Shown: positions 33,896 through 42,503, counted from the stretch's first letter. The stretch: 64,000 nucleotides of DNA from Scopulibacillus_A cellulosilyticus (GCF_042665295.1 NZ_JBHTCO010000019.1:1-64000); one strand, 5' to 3'. The notes: generated by a model from the letters alone, not told the origin. Numbers and translations are program-made.

Positions 33896-35949
33896 CCATC
33901 TTTTTCAATTTCATACTTATCTATTTTATAATAAAGGTTCCTCACCGATATTCCTAAATCTTGAGCAGTTTTTGTCTTATTCATATGATTTTCTTTTAAA
34001 GCTTTTTTAATAATTTCTTTTTCGTAATCATTTAATTGCTCGCTAAGTGTACCGTTAATCTTTAAATTTGGAATTTGATGATCTGTTTTAACTTCCGGTT
34101 TATTTAAAGGTGGGATGTCCCTTGCCAAAATTTGCTTTTCATGAAAATTCATGTGTATAATTGCCCGGCCCAGAACATTTTCCAGTTCCCTGACATTGCC
34201 AGGCCAATGATATTCCATAAGAACATCAATAGCCTCAGATGAAATACCTTCAATATTTCTTCCATAGTCTTGATTAATCTTATTAATTAAATGGGCTGAA
34301 AGGTCAGCAATATCTTCTCTTCTTTGCCTTAATGGGGGGATAAAGATGGGCATTCGATTCAGCCTGTAATAAAGGTCCTCTCTAAATGATCCTTCTGCAA
34401 TGCGTTTTTCCAGATTAACATTTGTAGCTGTAATGACCCGGACATTAACAGTAACAGGCTTCGTACCGCCGACTCGAACGATTTCCTTTTCCTGAAGGAC
34501 TCGAAGAAGCTTGGCTTGCATATGTGTTGACAATTCGCCGATTTCGTCAAGAAAAATACTGCCGCCATTTGCTTCTTCAAAGTACCCCCGTTTACCGCCG
34601 CGCTTGGCACCGGAAAAGGCGCCTTCTTCATAGCCGAACATTTCACTTTCTAATAAAGATTCCGATATCGCAGCACAATTAACACGAATAAACTTATTGT
34701 ACTTTCTATCGCTGGCATTATGTATGGCATGGGCAAACAATTCTTTACCCGTTCCCGACTCACCGCGAAGCAATATCGTGATTGGTGTAGATGCAGCCAG
34801 CTTGGCTTGTTCAATAACCAAACGCATTTCTTCAGAGTGACCGATAATATCTTCAAATGAATACTTTGCTTCAAGCGTTCTAATAATTTGTCTGGCACGG
34901 TGAAGTTCATTGGTTAGCGATGTGATTTCTGACATATCTTGAATAACGCCGACACTGCCTTTCAGTTTGCCATTAACGATAACAGGGGCAACGTTAACAA
35001 TCACGTCTCTTTTGGACGGGCCAACCCGCATGCGGACACCGCGGACAGGCTTCCGGGTCCTGAGCACTTGCATGTGCATGCTTTCCCCTTCGGAAATGTC
35101 AGTCGTTGCCGGCTTACCAATAACATCTTTTTCACTCAGTCCTGTCAGCTTCATATAAGCCGGATTAACAATTAAGCCCCTGCCATGTTCATCAACAACA
35201 GAAATCGCTTCTTCAGAAGACTGGATAATCGCGGTCAACATTGTTTGAATACTCTTAAGATTAGTAACCTCTTCCGCCATATCCTCAATCACTGTTATAT
35301 CTTTAAAAACCGCAAATGCTCCAAGAACATGTCCTTTTGAATCATGAATAGGCAGTCTTGTTGTAATGATTTTTTTTCCGTTTTCCAGCTGTTGCTCTTG
35401 GTTAATTTCCGGCTGACCCGTCTCCATCACCCTTGTCAGTCTTGTGGATGGCATGACTTGATTGATTTTTTTACCTAATACTTGCCGGCTCTTAAGATCT
35501 GTGATTTTTTCAGCGCTTGGATTAAAGAGAGTAATTTCTTCATCGCTGTTAATCGCTATCATTGCATCGTGTGTCAGCTCTAAAATTAATTGCTGTTGGT
35601 AAGTGCGTTTTTTCAGTTGCTTAATTAAATTTTCTTTTTGCGATATAAGCTGTGAAACAAGATTAACAACGTCATAAGGAATGACAACCGTATGAGCGGA
35701 TTTCATACGCATAATGTCTTCAAAGTTTGATTGATCTCCTGATGCATCAAGGATTATATCTAATTTGTCATTTATGAATGGTTTCCAAGACGTTCCGCAG
35801 TCCATCTTTTTTCTCTTTGCATATTGAACAACTGGTGACTTCTCTTCCTTATCAATAACGGCGACAATCTTAAACGCTTTAGAGGCTGACAGCGTCTTTA
35901 AAATATCAACGCCTTGCTTCATACCTCCAATGATGAGCACCGACTTCAT
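33886..35949 (-). CDS. bkdR: Sigma-54-dependent activator of the bkd operon
   Basis: 687-residue bacterial enhancer-binding protein. An N-terminal ~100-residue domain resembling a Rossmann-like fold (VLIIGGMKQGVDIL) is followed by two PAS domains (about 118-220 and 235-340), the AAA+ domain (Walker A GESGTGKE 396-403, Walker B SIFLDEIGE 464-472) and a Fis-type HTH (about 645-683, TAQDLGISVRNLYYKI). The sigma-54 contact loop reads GAFSGA (443-448) where GAFTGA is usual. It is separated from ptb only by the promoter/enhancer region and runs in the same direction. By B. subtilis precedent it activates ptb-bkdB in response to branched-chain amino acids. Confidence 0.93.
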   Translation of the reverse strand: MKSVLIIGGMKQGVDILKTLSASKAFKIVAVIDKEEKSPVVQYAKRKKMDCGTSWKPFINDKLDIILDASGDQSNFEDIMRMKSAHTVVIPYDVVNLVSQLISQKENLIKQLKKRTYQQQLILELTHDAMIAINSDEEITLFNPSAEKITDLKSRQVLGKKINQVMPSTRLTRVMETGQPEINQEQQLENGKKIITTRLPIHDSKGHVLGAFAVFKDITVIEDMAEEVTNLKSIQTMLTAIIQSSEEAISVVDEHGRGLIVNPAYMKLTGLSEKDVIGKPATTDISEGESMHMQVLRTRKPVRGVRMRVGPSKRDVIVNVAPVIVNGKLKGSVGVIQDMSEITSLTNELHRARQIIRTLEAKYSFEDIIGHSEEMRLVIEQAKLAASTPITILLRGESGTGKELFAHAIHNASDRKYNKFIRVNCAAISESLLESEMFGYEEGAFSGAKRGGKRGYFEEANGGSIFLDEIGELSTHMQAKLLRVLQEKEIVRVGGTKPVTVNVRVITATNVNLEKRIAEGSFREDLYYRLNRMPIFIPPLRQRREDIADLSAHLINKINQDYGRNIEGISSEAIDVLMEYHWPGNVRELENVLGRAIIHMNFHEKQILARDIPPLNKPEVKTDHQIPNLKINGTLSEQLNDYEKEIIKKALKENHMNKTKTAQDLGISVRNLYYKIDKYEIEKDGMQ

Positions 35950-36078
35950 TTTTCACTCACCAACCTCTGCAAAGTTTTTCATATCTATTCTACCTAATAA
36001 AAACAGTAAATTATAGATGGACACCTTTATTCAAATTAGTTAAAATATAGTGAAAAGGCTGATAGAGGAAGTGTTCTT

Positions 36079-36342
36079 ATGTCCCGTTTTATTGCACTTC
36101 TTATTATTGTTATCCCAGGTGCTGTTGCAGCGATCGGCATCAAACTTATGCGCGATACATTGTTTGATTATTTGAACGCACCCTTTCCATGGATATGGCT
36201 GCAATTTGTATCCGGGCTAATCTTTGCATTAGTTGGCATTACCTTTATTGGCGGATGGATATATTATCGAGACAAAAAAAGGAATTATTCGTATCGGGAA
36301 AAAAGGAGAAAAGAGTTAGCCAAACGAACTAAAAAAATGTAA
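36079..36342 (+). CDS. DUF2627 family small membrane protein (YqzF-like)
   Basis: 87-residue protein with two predicted membrane helices (about 3-22 and 38-62) and a strongly basic tail (RDKKRNYSYREKRRKELAKRTKKM). Sequence and its position divergent from bkdR match the DUF2627/YqzF family of Bacillus. ATG follows GAGGAAG. Function unknown. Confidence 0.8.
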   Translation: MSRFIALLIIVIPGAVAAIGIKLMRDTLFDYLNAPFPWIWLQFVSGLIFALVGITFIGGWIYYRDKKRNYSYREKRRKELAKRTKKM

Positions 36343-36367
36343 TGGTTCTTACAGGAAAAACTTAAAA

Positions 36368-36395
36368 GGCGATCCCTTAACAAAAAGGAATCGCC
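36368..36395. terminator. Bidirectional terminator
   Basis: GGCGATCCCTT/AAGGAATCGCC stem (one mismatch) between convergent DUF2627 and glycosidase genes; T-rich tracts follow on both strands, the stronger one on the minus strand. Confidence 0.8.
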
Positions 36396-36412
36396 ATTTT
36401 ACTTAAACACTA

Positions 36413-38740
36413 TTAATATTTTGATGCATCAAACACCTTTTTTGAATGTCCATCATAAAGGACGGCTGACTTAGCTTTTATCACTTGTCCGTTTTGATGA
36501 AAATCTTTATTTGAAAAGTTAACGACGACTTTCATGTCTTTTCCAAATGTCGATGATTGTACTAAACGGTTCTTTGTAAGGATTTTAAAACTTGTCATCG
36601 GCTTTGTTACTGCCTTCTTCTCAAAGTCAGAGGCTGCGTTATAATACGAAAGAATGAGATCTTTATTTTGCTCCCATCTTGTTTTATCAATGTGGTATAA
36701 AGGAGGAACATCGTATAATAGGCCCAGCAGCATTCTGTTTCCAACCTCATCTTTTATTTTTAAGTTCCCCCATTCCCAATGGTTCGTTGTAATAACAGAA
36801 TCGTTATAAACTAATTTATATAGAGGTAAAGAATATTTTGGATCAATGTAAATATGCTTGTATAACGGTTTTATTGGCACTTGTTTGCCGTACCTGTCTG
36901 GCGTTGTGCCGTCTTTTGAATAATATCCGCCGACATAGTAAGGACTTGTTTTGTTTTTTCTCATATCCGGGTCTCCCCAATTAATCACCGGGGTTTCTAT
37001 GCCGTGTGCAAAAGCAATTACTTGGCTTGCATAGTCATTGCCGCCCTCTGATCCGACAACCATGCCTTTTTGTTTGGCGATATAATTCATTCGATTGAGT
37101 CTGGCCATCATATCTTGTTCTTGTGTCGTGATATGTTTCGGTGAATAATCGTCATAAAATTCCCCAGTAGCATCACAATCGACAAACCAAGAATTAAATG
37201 GTATGCCATCATGCAAAATACCGTTGACACGATTTTTAACACTTGGCAAGGATAGCGTTGGATTCAGTTTTCTTCCTTTTCCTAAGAATCCAGCAATCTT
37301 TTTGCCGTTTTTACCCGTAATCGTCGCATTTTCATATAATGTTGGGTCGTCAAAAGATGCTGTGTTCCAATCTGGGCTTGCGTTCTTTTGAATGGAATGA
37401 TATGAATCATAAGGTGCAATTAAATAACCTGACTGATTGGCTTCCTTGACCATTTGCGGATTCATTAATCCATTTGCCCAGTTTGGCAAGCCAATCCAAG
37501 CCTTTTTAATTCCTGAATGATACATATCATCAAGAATATCTGTTGATTCTTTTTGACCCCATTGACTGATTTTATCTGTGGAGCCTTTTAGCTCATCTTT
37601 AAGCAACCCTTTATTTAAATCATATAACTCTTCTTCACTGAGATGATCAATGCCTTTTTTAATCAATTTATTAGAATGAGGATCGACGTCGGTAAATACC
37701 TTTTTGTTGTAAAATTGCTTTAACTTAAGTACTTTATTAAGCGAATTAACAATCACATTCTTCTGATAATCATCGATATAATTTTGATGTTTGATCTGCT
37801 GGATACAAGTTTTCAGTTCATTTGATCCATCGTCGGTATATTTATCTAATAATTGTTCAACCCAATCAAAGAACTTACCGTTCAGTTGCTCCTTTAAGCT
37901 TCTCCAATGAATATTATCTTTTGTCAGAACGTTGTTGTCCCAAAGGTAAAAATACGGTGCACCGAATAATTTCTTAATATTAGGATTTTCTTTTGCTTTT
38001 TCTTCTAAAGTCTTAAATTGTCCTTTTTCTTTGATGTAGTTTTTATATATTTGCGCAATATCCACAGGATCATTTTTAGACACATATATCCTAAATCCAT
38101 AATCTTTATTTTTATTGATCGATGGGAACTCATGGGTAAAATTAAATGTAATATTTGAGCCGGTATTAAAGTGAATGTTGTCATTAAACATATTGTTGGC
38201 TATATATACAATCGAATATTTCGGTTTATTTAACGCAAAAAACCTCATTGAAAAGTCTTGAGAGAACACAAAATCTTGATTATCCAAAAACTTTTTCCAA
38301 TTTTTATCGTCACCAGGAATATACTTGCCTTCCCATAATGGCAGCATGTAGCTGTCCGCACTCACCCTCGGCCACTCAAATTGTTTGGCCCCTGTTGATT
38401 TAATATCAACATCTAAATAATGATCTTTCTTCTTTATCGTGACATTAATATTCTCATCCGGATAACGCCAAGATATAAGATCATTTGATTTCTTAAGATG
38501 TGACACTTTCATTTTTGGCAGAGGCTCGGAAGCCGCCTCTTTAACCCCGTCTTTTTTTACAAAAATCTCGAATGTTGCCGGGTTAACATCAAAACTGAAA
38601 TCGCTGTACTTAAAATTTGAAGATTCCTTAGACTCCTTGGATATCGCTTTGTTGTCATTATTTTTCGCAAAATAAAACGAACAAACAGAAGCAATAACAA
38701 CAATCAAACCAAGTGCTGACAAATAAATCTTTTTCTTCAT
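36413..38740 (-). CDS. GH101-related surface glycosyl hydrolase (GHL type)
   Basis: 775-residue protein anchored or exported by an N-terminal hydrophobic segment (MKKKIYLSALGLIVVIASVCSFYF written in part). The large domain resembles the glycosyl hydrolases related to family GH101 (PF11308). Candidate catalytic regions are NSWFVDCDATGEFYDDYSP (nucleophile Asp region) and VVGSEGGNDYASQVIAFAHG (acid/base Glu region), by analogy with GH101. The start at 38740 has GGGAGG six bases upstream. The promoter carries the shared 33-bp module also found before the LCP and dehydratase operons, so I infer a role in cutting or remodelling a cell-surface polymer. Family call is moderate; the linkage cut is unknown. 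Confidence 0.7.
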   Translation of the reverse strand: MKKKIYLSALGLIVVIASVCSFYFAKNNDNKAISKESKESSNFKYSDFSFDVNPATFEIFVKKDGVKEAASEPLPKMKVSHLKKSNDLISWRYPDENINVTIKKKDHYLDVDIKSTGAKQFEWPRVSADSYMLPLWEGKYIPGDDKNWKKFLDNQDFVFSQDFSMRFFALNKPKYSIVYIANNMFNDNIHFNTGSNITFNFTHEFPSINKNKDYGFRIYVSKNDPVDIAQIYKNYIKEKGQFKTLEEKAKENPNIKKLFGAPYFYLWDNNVLTKDNIHWRSLKEQLNGKFFDWVEQLLDKYTDDGSNELKTCIQQIKHQNYIDDYQKNVIVNSLNKVLKLKQFYNKKVFTDVDPHSNKLIKKGIDHLSEEELYDLNKGLLKDELKGSTDKISQWGQKESTDILDDMYHSGIKKAWIGLPNWANGLMNPQMVKEANQSGYLIAPYDSYHSIQKNASPDWNTASFDDPTLYENATITGKNGKKIAGFLGKGRKLNPTLSLPSVKNRVNGILHDGIPFNSWFVDCDATGEFYDDYSPKHITTQEQDMMARLNRMNYIAKQKGMVVGSEGGNDYASQVIAFAHGIETPVINWGDPDMRKNKTSPYYVGGYYSKDGTTPDRYGKQVPIKPLYKHIYIDPKYSLPLYKLVYNDSVITTNHWEWGNLKIKDEVGNRMLLGLLYDVPPLYHIDKTRWEQNKDLILSYYNAASDFEKKAVTKPMTSFKILTKNRLVQSSTFGKDMKVVVNFSNKDFHQNGQVIKAKSAVLYDGHSKKVFDASKY

Positions 38741-38768
38741 TTTCAACCTCCCTCTCTTATTCACTTAA

Positions 38769-38801
38769 ACTATAAATGTGATTTGTTACATGAATGTGAC
38801 A
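38769..38801 (-). promoter_or_regulatory. Shared activator-type promoter module, copy 1 (glycosidase gene)
   Basis: Minus strand: TGTCACATTCATGTAACAAA, then seven bases, then TATAGT as -10. The TGTCA and TGTAA elements repeat with an 11-bp period, the pattern bound by OmpR/PhoP-class response regulators in place of a -35. The predicted leader before the glycosidase ATG is about 20 nt. Confidence 0.65.
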
Positions 38802-38843
38802 ATTGACCACTTAATTAAAAGAAGGAAAATAACTGTACAAAAG

Positions 38844-38872
38844 TACAGCTGTCGAATGTCTCAACAGCTGTA
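38844..38872 (-). terminator. Probable terminator of the LCP gene
   Basis: Perfect 9-bp stem TACAGCTGT/ACAGCTGTA with an 11-nt loop, 14 nt after the LCP stop; on the minus strand it is followed by CTTTTG, so a weak terminator. Confidence 0.5.
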
Positions 38873-38885
38873 TAAAATCATATTT

Positions 38886-39794
38886 TTAATTTATCTGAAG
38901 CCCGGATTCGATCATTTGTGTTACCTTTTGGCGCTCTGAGTGGCTTACAAGCAAATAATAGATACCGTTAATATAGCCATTGTCGCCTTTCATTTCATAA
39001 GAAACACAATTTTCCCTTGCTTTCTGGTCATGCAGAGCAATATCCTTCATCTGATCAAATGTTAAATCTGTTTGAACATTGTTCCCGAGTGCTTTAAGAA
39101 TGTCGTTGTATTTCGTAAAAGGCGCCTTCGAGGCTTTATTGATTACAGCCATAATAACTTCACGCTGCCGTTTATTACGGCCAAAATCCCCTCTAGGATC
39201 CAAGTGGCGCATTCTCGCATACCCAAGTGCTTGCGCGCCATTTAAATGCAACGTTCCTTTATGATAAAAATATCCTTTTTTATAAATCCCTTCATCATGC
39301 CAGCTGATATCATTATGAACGGTTATACCGCCGACACTGTCAACTAAATCTTTTAATCCTTGCATATTAATTTTAATGTAGTGATCGAGATGAATATTTA
39401 AAAAATGATCAACCGTGTCCATAGCCATTTTTGGTCCTCCGTAAGCATAAGCACTGTTGATTTTATCAACCGTTCCTTTTCCGACGATTTCAGTTCGGGT
39501 ATCCCTCGGAATACTTATCATTTGCATTTTTTTAGTCTTGGGGTTTATTGTCATCACAATCATTGTATCCGATCTTCCTGGATCATTGGGCCTCTCGTCA
39601 ACGCCTAATAATAAAATGGACATCGGCCTGGAATCACCGCCATTTTCAGCACTTGAGTTTCCATTTGCACCAACCGGTTTATACATTTGGCTTGCCGTTT
39701 CCTTTATTGAATGATACAAAGCATAGACATAAGTTCCCGATCCAATCAGAATACATCCTATCAATATACTAAAAGCTATGATTACCTTTTTCAC
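38886..39794 (-). CDS. LytR-CpsA-Psr (LCP) family cell-wall ligase
   Basis: 302-residue type II membrane protein: one N-terminal membrane helix (about 4-24), a short Ser/Gly/Asn-rich linker and an extracellular LCP domain. Diagnostic segments are ILLLGVDERPNDPGRSDTMIVMTINPKTKKMQMISIPRDTRTEI (acidic Mg site and arginine) and YARMRHLDPRGDFGRNKRQREVI (arginines for the polyprenyl pyrophosphate). LCP enzymes attach teichoic acids or capsule from undecaprenyl carriers to peptidoglycan. Start GTG behind AAAGGGG. It follows a 42-codon gene and the shared envelope promoter module. Confidence 0.92.
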   Translation of the reverse strand: MKKVIIAFSILIGCILIGSGTYVYALYHSIKETASQMYKPVGANGNSSAENGGDSRPMSILLLGVDERPNDPGRSDTMIVMTINPKTKKMQMISIPRDTRTEIVGKGTVDKINSAYAYGGPKMAMDTVDHFLNIHLDHYIKINMQGLKDLVDSVGGITVHNDISWHDEGIYKKGYFYHKGTLHLNGAQALGYARMRHLDPRGDFGRNKRQREVIMAVINKASKAPFTKYNDILKALGNNVQTDLTFDQMKDIALHDQKARENCVSYEMKGDNGYINGIYYLLVSHSERQKVTQMIESGLQIN

Positions 39795-39838
39795 TATAAT
39801 TCCCCTTTTACCTTATTACTTATCACCAAACTTATTTT

Positions 39839-39967
39839 TTACTTGTAGATTAAAGTTTTTAATATCTCATAAATATTTTTCTTGTCACTTGTATGATTTG
39901 AATTAGCAGCGAAATACGTCGTAATAACGGCCAGTATAAGAGCCAACATAAGGTATCTTTTTCTCAT
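39839..39967 (-). CDS. Small membrane or secreted protein, 42 residues
   Basis: A short gene with a strong AAGGAGG site nine bases before its ATG. The product, MRKRYLMLALILAVITTYFA followed by ANSNHTSDKKNIYEILKTLIYK, has a basic start and one hydrophobic helix. It is the first gene behind the promoter module at 39990-40022 and ends 45 nt before the LCP gene. I recognise no family; it could be a small partner or a leader peptide of the LCP protein. Confidence 0.6.
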   Translation of the reverse strand: MRKRYLMLALILAVITTYFAANSNHTSDKKNIYEILKTLIYK

Positions 39968-39989
39968 ATCGCTAATCCTCCTTGCCCTT

Positions 39990-40022
39990 ACTATATAGAT
40001 GGTTTGTTACATTAGTTTGACA
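39990..40022 (-). promoter_or_regulatory. Shared activator-type promoter module, copy 2 (LCP operon)
   Basis: Minus strand: TGTCAAACTAATGTAACAAA, seven bases, TATAGT. The first 20 bases are identical to copy 3 (53680-53699), and the -10 is at exactly the same distance. The ribosome site of the 42-codon gene begins only about 7 nt after the -10. Confidence 0.7.
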
Positions 40023-40058
40023 GAAAAGTATGTTTAAAAAGTATTGCATCAAAATTAT

Positions 40059-40072
40059 CGAAAGCGCTTTCA
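40059..40072 (+). promoter_or_regulatory. cre site (CcpA) upstream of the HPr-like gene
   Basis: CGAAAGCGCTTTCA has a perfect 12-bp palindromic core GAAAGCGCTTTC and matches the cre consensus TGWAARCGYTWWCA at all positions but the first. It lies 56 bp before the GTG start of the HPr/Crh-like gene. Confidence 0.65.
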
Positions 40073-40127
40073 ATTTCCGCTTTATTATGTTAAAATATAT
40101 AAACATTAAATGCATGGAGGGATCATA

Positions 40128-40409
40128 GTGAAAAATATCATGTCCTTTAACATCCGGCCCAATTGTTTGACACTCCCAACTGTCTTACATTTTTATAAAC
40201 TTAATCAAACAGCTGAATGCGATATTTACCTTTACGGGAAAGGCGGAAGAACATGCAAAGTTAACAGCTTGCCGAGATTGATTTCATTTTTGTTAACTTT
40301 ACACGACGATAAGCTATTGACAATTATTGAAGGAAAAGATGCCCTGTATGTTAAGAATAAATTATTAAGCCTACTTGGCCATAATTTGTACTCTTCTGCT
40401 GTTCAATGA
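40128..40409 (+). CDS. HPr/Crh-like protein without the phospho-histidine
   Basis: 93-residue protein that aligns by eye with HPr: PTVLHFYKLNQTAECDIYLYGKG on the HPr ARPATVL...DADVNLEYNGK stretch and CKVNSLPRLISFLLTL on VNLKSIMGVMSLGI. The equivalent of His15 is not histidine (about Leu14), while the serine equivalent to regulatory Ser46 is kept (Ser47). That is the pattern of Crh rather than of PTS carriers, so a regulatory role, perhaps with CcpA, is possible. The GTG at 40128 has GGAGGG six bases upstream; the ATG at 40110 precedes that site. A cre site stands in its promoter. HPr-fold assignment is moderate. Confidence 0.6.
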   Translation: MKNIMSFNIRPNCLTLPTVLHFYKLNQTAECDIYLYGKGGRTCKVNSLPRLISFLLTLHDDKLLTIIEGKDALYVKNKLLSLLGHNLYSSAVQ

Positions 40410-40473
40410 TCAATTCAATTTATTTCCTTCCTGCCACAATCTATTATTTAAGGAATAGTTTAATTAATCAATA

Positions 40474-41292
40474 TTAAGGTAAAAAACCGTCCTGACTTAA
40501 ATAAACTTGATCATCTTTAAATACTTTTTTAAGTCTGTCATAAACGATAAGATATGCTGATGGATGATACCATTCTTCCAAACCGAGTTCCTTGTACTTA
40601 GCTAAAATACCTAAACGTTTCGTCCGTTTTCCGCCGCTGCCGTCTCCCATAAAGTAATCGTCCACACAAACGCGATCAACAAGGTTAACTAACTTTTCTG
40701 GAAATGATTCGCTGCTCGGCAGTACCGGGGCTATTGTTGCCTGAACCGGTACACCTGCATCTGCCAATTCTTTCAATGCCTTGAACCGGGCATTAACCGG
40801 CGGCGCATGAGGGGTAAAATGTTTGTGGATATCCTCTCTATCTGTTTCTATCGTCATGCTGACCCGCACTCTGTCCTTTAAACGAAGGAATAAATCGACA
40901 TCTCTGCTGACAAGGGGGCTCCTGGTCTGTACAAATAAAAAGTCCGGCTGATTTTCCACCATGACTTCGAGTAAAGATCTTGTTACTTTTTCTCTATATT
41001 CAACAGGCTGATAGGGATCGGTACTTGATGACATAAAAATTGTCACCTTCCCTTTACTTTTGGCTTTATTAAGCTCTTTATGGAGCAGATCTGCCGCCCC
41101 CTTCTTGATATCTATCCATGTTCCCCATTCTTCTTTACGGAATGTTGCAACAGGCATCTGGCGAACATAACAATATGAACAGCCAAATGCACAACCTGCA
41201 TAAGGGTTAAGGGAATGGCTATAACCGGAAAGAAAGCCTGTTCCTTTATTCAGCAATGTTTTTGGGTATTTGTAAAAAAGTTCTTTTTTCAC
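40474..41292 (-). CDS. SPL-type radical SAM protein
   Basis: 272-residue radical SAM enzyme of the spore-photoproduct-lyase-like (Rv2578c) group. The iron-sulfur motif is GCAFGCSYCYV (Cys34, Cys38, Cys41, a CxxxCxxC). FMSSSTDPYQPVE and LFVQTRSPLVSRDVDLF are typical of the group. Start GTG behind GGGGAG. It lies 13 nt after adaB in the same direction, so it may belong to the alkylation-response transcript; a DNA-repair role is suggested by this and by the SPL family but is not shown. Confidence 0.82.
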   Translation of the reverse strand: MKKELFYKYPKTLLNKGTGFLSGYSHSLNPYAGCAFGCSYCYVRQMPVATFRKEEWGTWIDIKKGAADLLHKELNKAKSKGKVTIFMSSSTDPYQPVEYREKVTRSLLEVMVENQPDFLFVQTRSPLVSRDVDLFLRLKDRVRVSMTIETDREDIHKHFTPHAPPVNARFKALKELADAGVPVQATIAPVLPSSESFPEKLVNLVDRVCVDDYFMGDGSGGKRTKRLGILAKYKELGLEEWYHPSAYLIVYDRLKKVFKDDQVYLSQDGFLP

Positions 41293-41305
41293 ATCAAAGC
41301 TCCCC

Positions 41306-41854
41306 TTATTTCTCTGTTATTTTTTCTATGTTTAAGCTTTCTTTTTCCAATATCAGCAGCTGCTTTTTCATTTCTAAACCGCCCCGATAACCGGTTAATT
41401 TTCTGTTTTTACCGATAACCCTATGACAAGGAATCGCAATTAAGATAGGGTTGGCGCCAATAGCCGCTCCAACGGCACGTACCGAATTAGGTTTTTGGAT
41501 GATGTCCGCAATGTCCGAATAAGAAAAGGTATCCCCATATGGAATATTGCGTAATGCCTTCCAAACTGATAATTGAAACTCGGTACCATGGCAATCAACA
41601 GGAAAGTTGAATGCCATACGCTTCCGATTAAAATATTCTGCAAGTTCATCCGCATAAGGCCGACATTTTTCGTCATCTTGTTTCATGACATAATCCGGCA
41701 GTTTGGATTTAGCCCAAATTAATAACTCTTTAAATCCTTTATTGTTTGAACCAACATAACACAGTCCTTCTGATGTTGCCGCGAGATGCATTTTCCATTG
41801 ATTATGAATGAATATACTCCAGTAAATGACTTTGTTATTAATGATTGATTCCAA
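41306..41854 (-). CDS. adaB: Methylated-DNA-protein-cysteine methyltransferase (AdaB/Ogt)
   Basis: 182-residue suicide repair enzyme that takes the methyl group from O6-methylguanine. The acceptor is Cys143 in IAIPCHRVIG; SVRAVGAAIGANP is the HTH recognition helix region that contains the arginine finger. Start TTG with a GGGGG site at long spacing (about 12 nt). It follows adaA by 22 nt, the same arrangement as in the B. subtilis ada operon. Confidence 0.92.
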   Translation of the reverse strand: MESIINNKVIYWSIFIHNQWKMHLAATSEGLCYVGSNNKGFKELLIWAKSKLPDYVMKQDDEKCRPYADELAEYFNRKRMAFNFPVDCHGTEFQLSVWKALRNIPYGDTFSYSDIADIIQKPNSVRAVGAAIGANPILIAIPCHRVIGKNRKLTGYRGGLEMKKQLLILEKESLNIEKITEK

Positions 41855-41876
41855 AGCTTAAAAAACCCCCTATCCT

Positions 41877-42503
41877 CTATTTTTTCTTCCGATTGAGTTT
41901 GCGATACTCGGTAGGCGTATAACCCGTTTTCTTTTTAAACAGAGTAGCAAAATGTGCTGTATTTGGAATACCTGTTAAAAAGCCAATCTCCTTAACCGTT
42001 TTATCTGAACTGGCAAGAATCTGTTTGGCTTTAGAGATCCTTGTTTCTTGTATATATTCTATTGGAGTTATACCCTTAATCCGTTTGAACGTACGCTGCA
42101 TGTGATAAGGACTGCCATGGCATATATCAGCTAATGTTTCCAGCGTTAACGTTTTACTATAATGCTTTTCGATGTATTCTGTCATTTGCGCTACCCAATC
42201 TTCATCAGGGAGCCGATGTTCTCCCGGTTTACACCGTTTGCATGGACGGAATTGTTCCGCTAATGCTTGTTGAACATCTAAAAAGATTCGAACATTTTCT
42301 ATATTGGGGATTTTAGATTTACAGGATGGGCGGCAAAAAATACCCGTGGTCTTAACCCCGTAAAAAAATTGGTTATCATAAGCACAATCGTTGTTTATGA
42401 TTGCTTGCCATCTTTCTTCTGTCATCATGCTGTCTGTAGTTATATCTTGGACTTTAGGCTTTTCTATCTGAATGTTCACTTCTGCTTGCTGCTTTGCATC
42501 CAT
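41877..42503 (-). CDS. adaA: Methylphosphotriester-DNA methyltransferase / AraC-type activator (AdaA)
   Basis: 208 residues. The N-terminal zinc domain has Cys57, Cys61, Cys88 and Cys91 (FFYGVKTTGIFCRPSC ... RPCKRCKPGEH); Cys57 corresponds to the methyl acceptor Cys38 of E. coli Ada. The C-terminal half is an AraC DNA-binding domain (ITPIEYIQETRISKAKQIL... IGFLTGIPNTAHFATLFKKKTGYTPTEYR). Methylation of Cys57 turns it into an activator of the ada genes. The first ~25 residues before the domain are longer than usual. ATG follows GAGGTGATT. Confidence 0.93.
   Translation of the reverse strand: MDAKQQAEVNIQIEKPKVQDITTDSMMTEERWQAIINNDCAYDNQFFYGVKTTGIFCRPSCKSKIPNIENVRIFLDVQQALAEQFRPCKRCKPGEHRLPDEDWVAQMTEYIEKHYSKTLTLETLADICHGSPYHMQRTFKRIKGITPIEYIQETRISKAKQILASSDKTVKEIGFLTGIPNTAHFATLFKKKTGYTPTEYRKLNRKKK

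Noticed and set aside
38769..38801. TGTAAC element as a -35 of an ECF (SigX-type) promoter
   Set aside because: The distance to the -10 is about 10 bp and no CGTC/CGAC -10 is present at 16-17 bp in any of the three copies.
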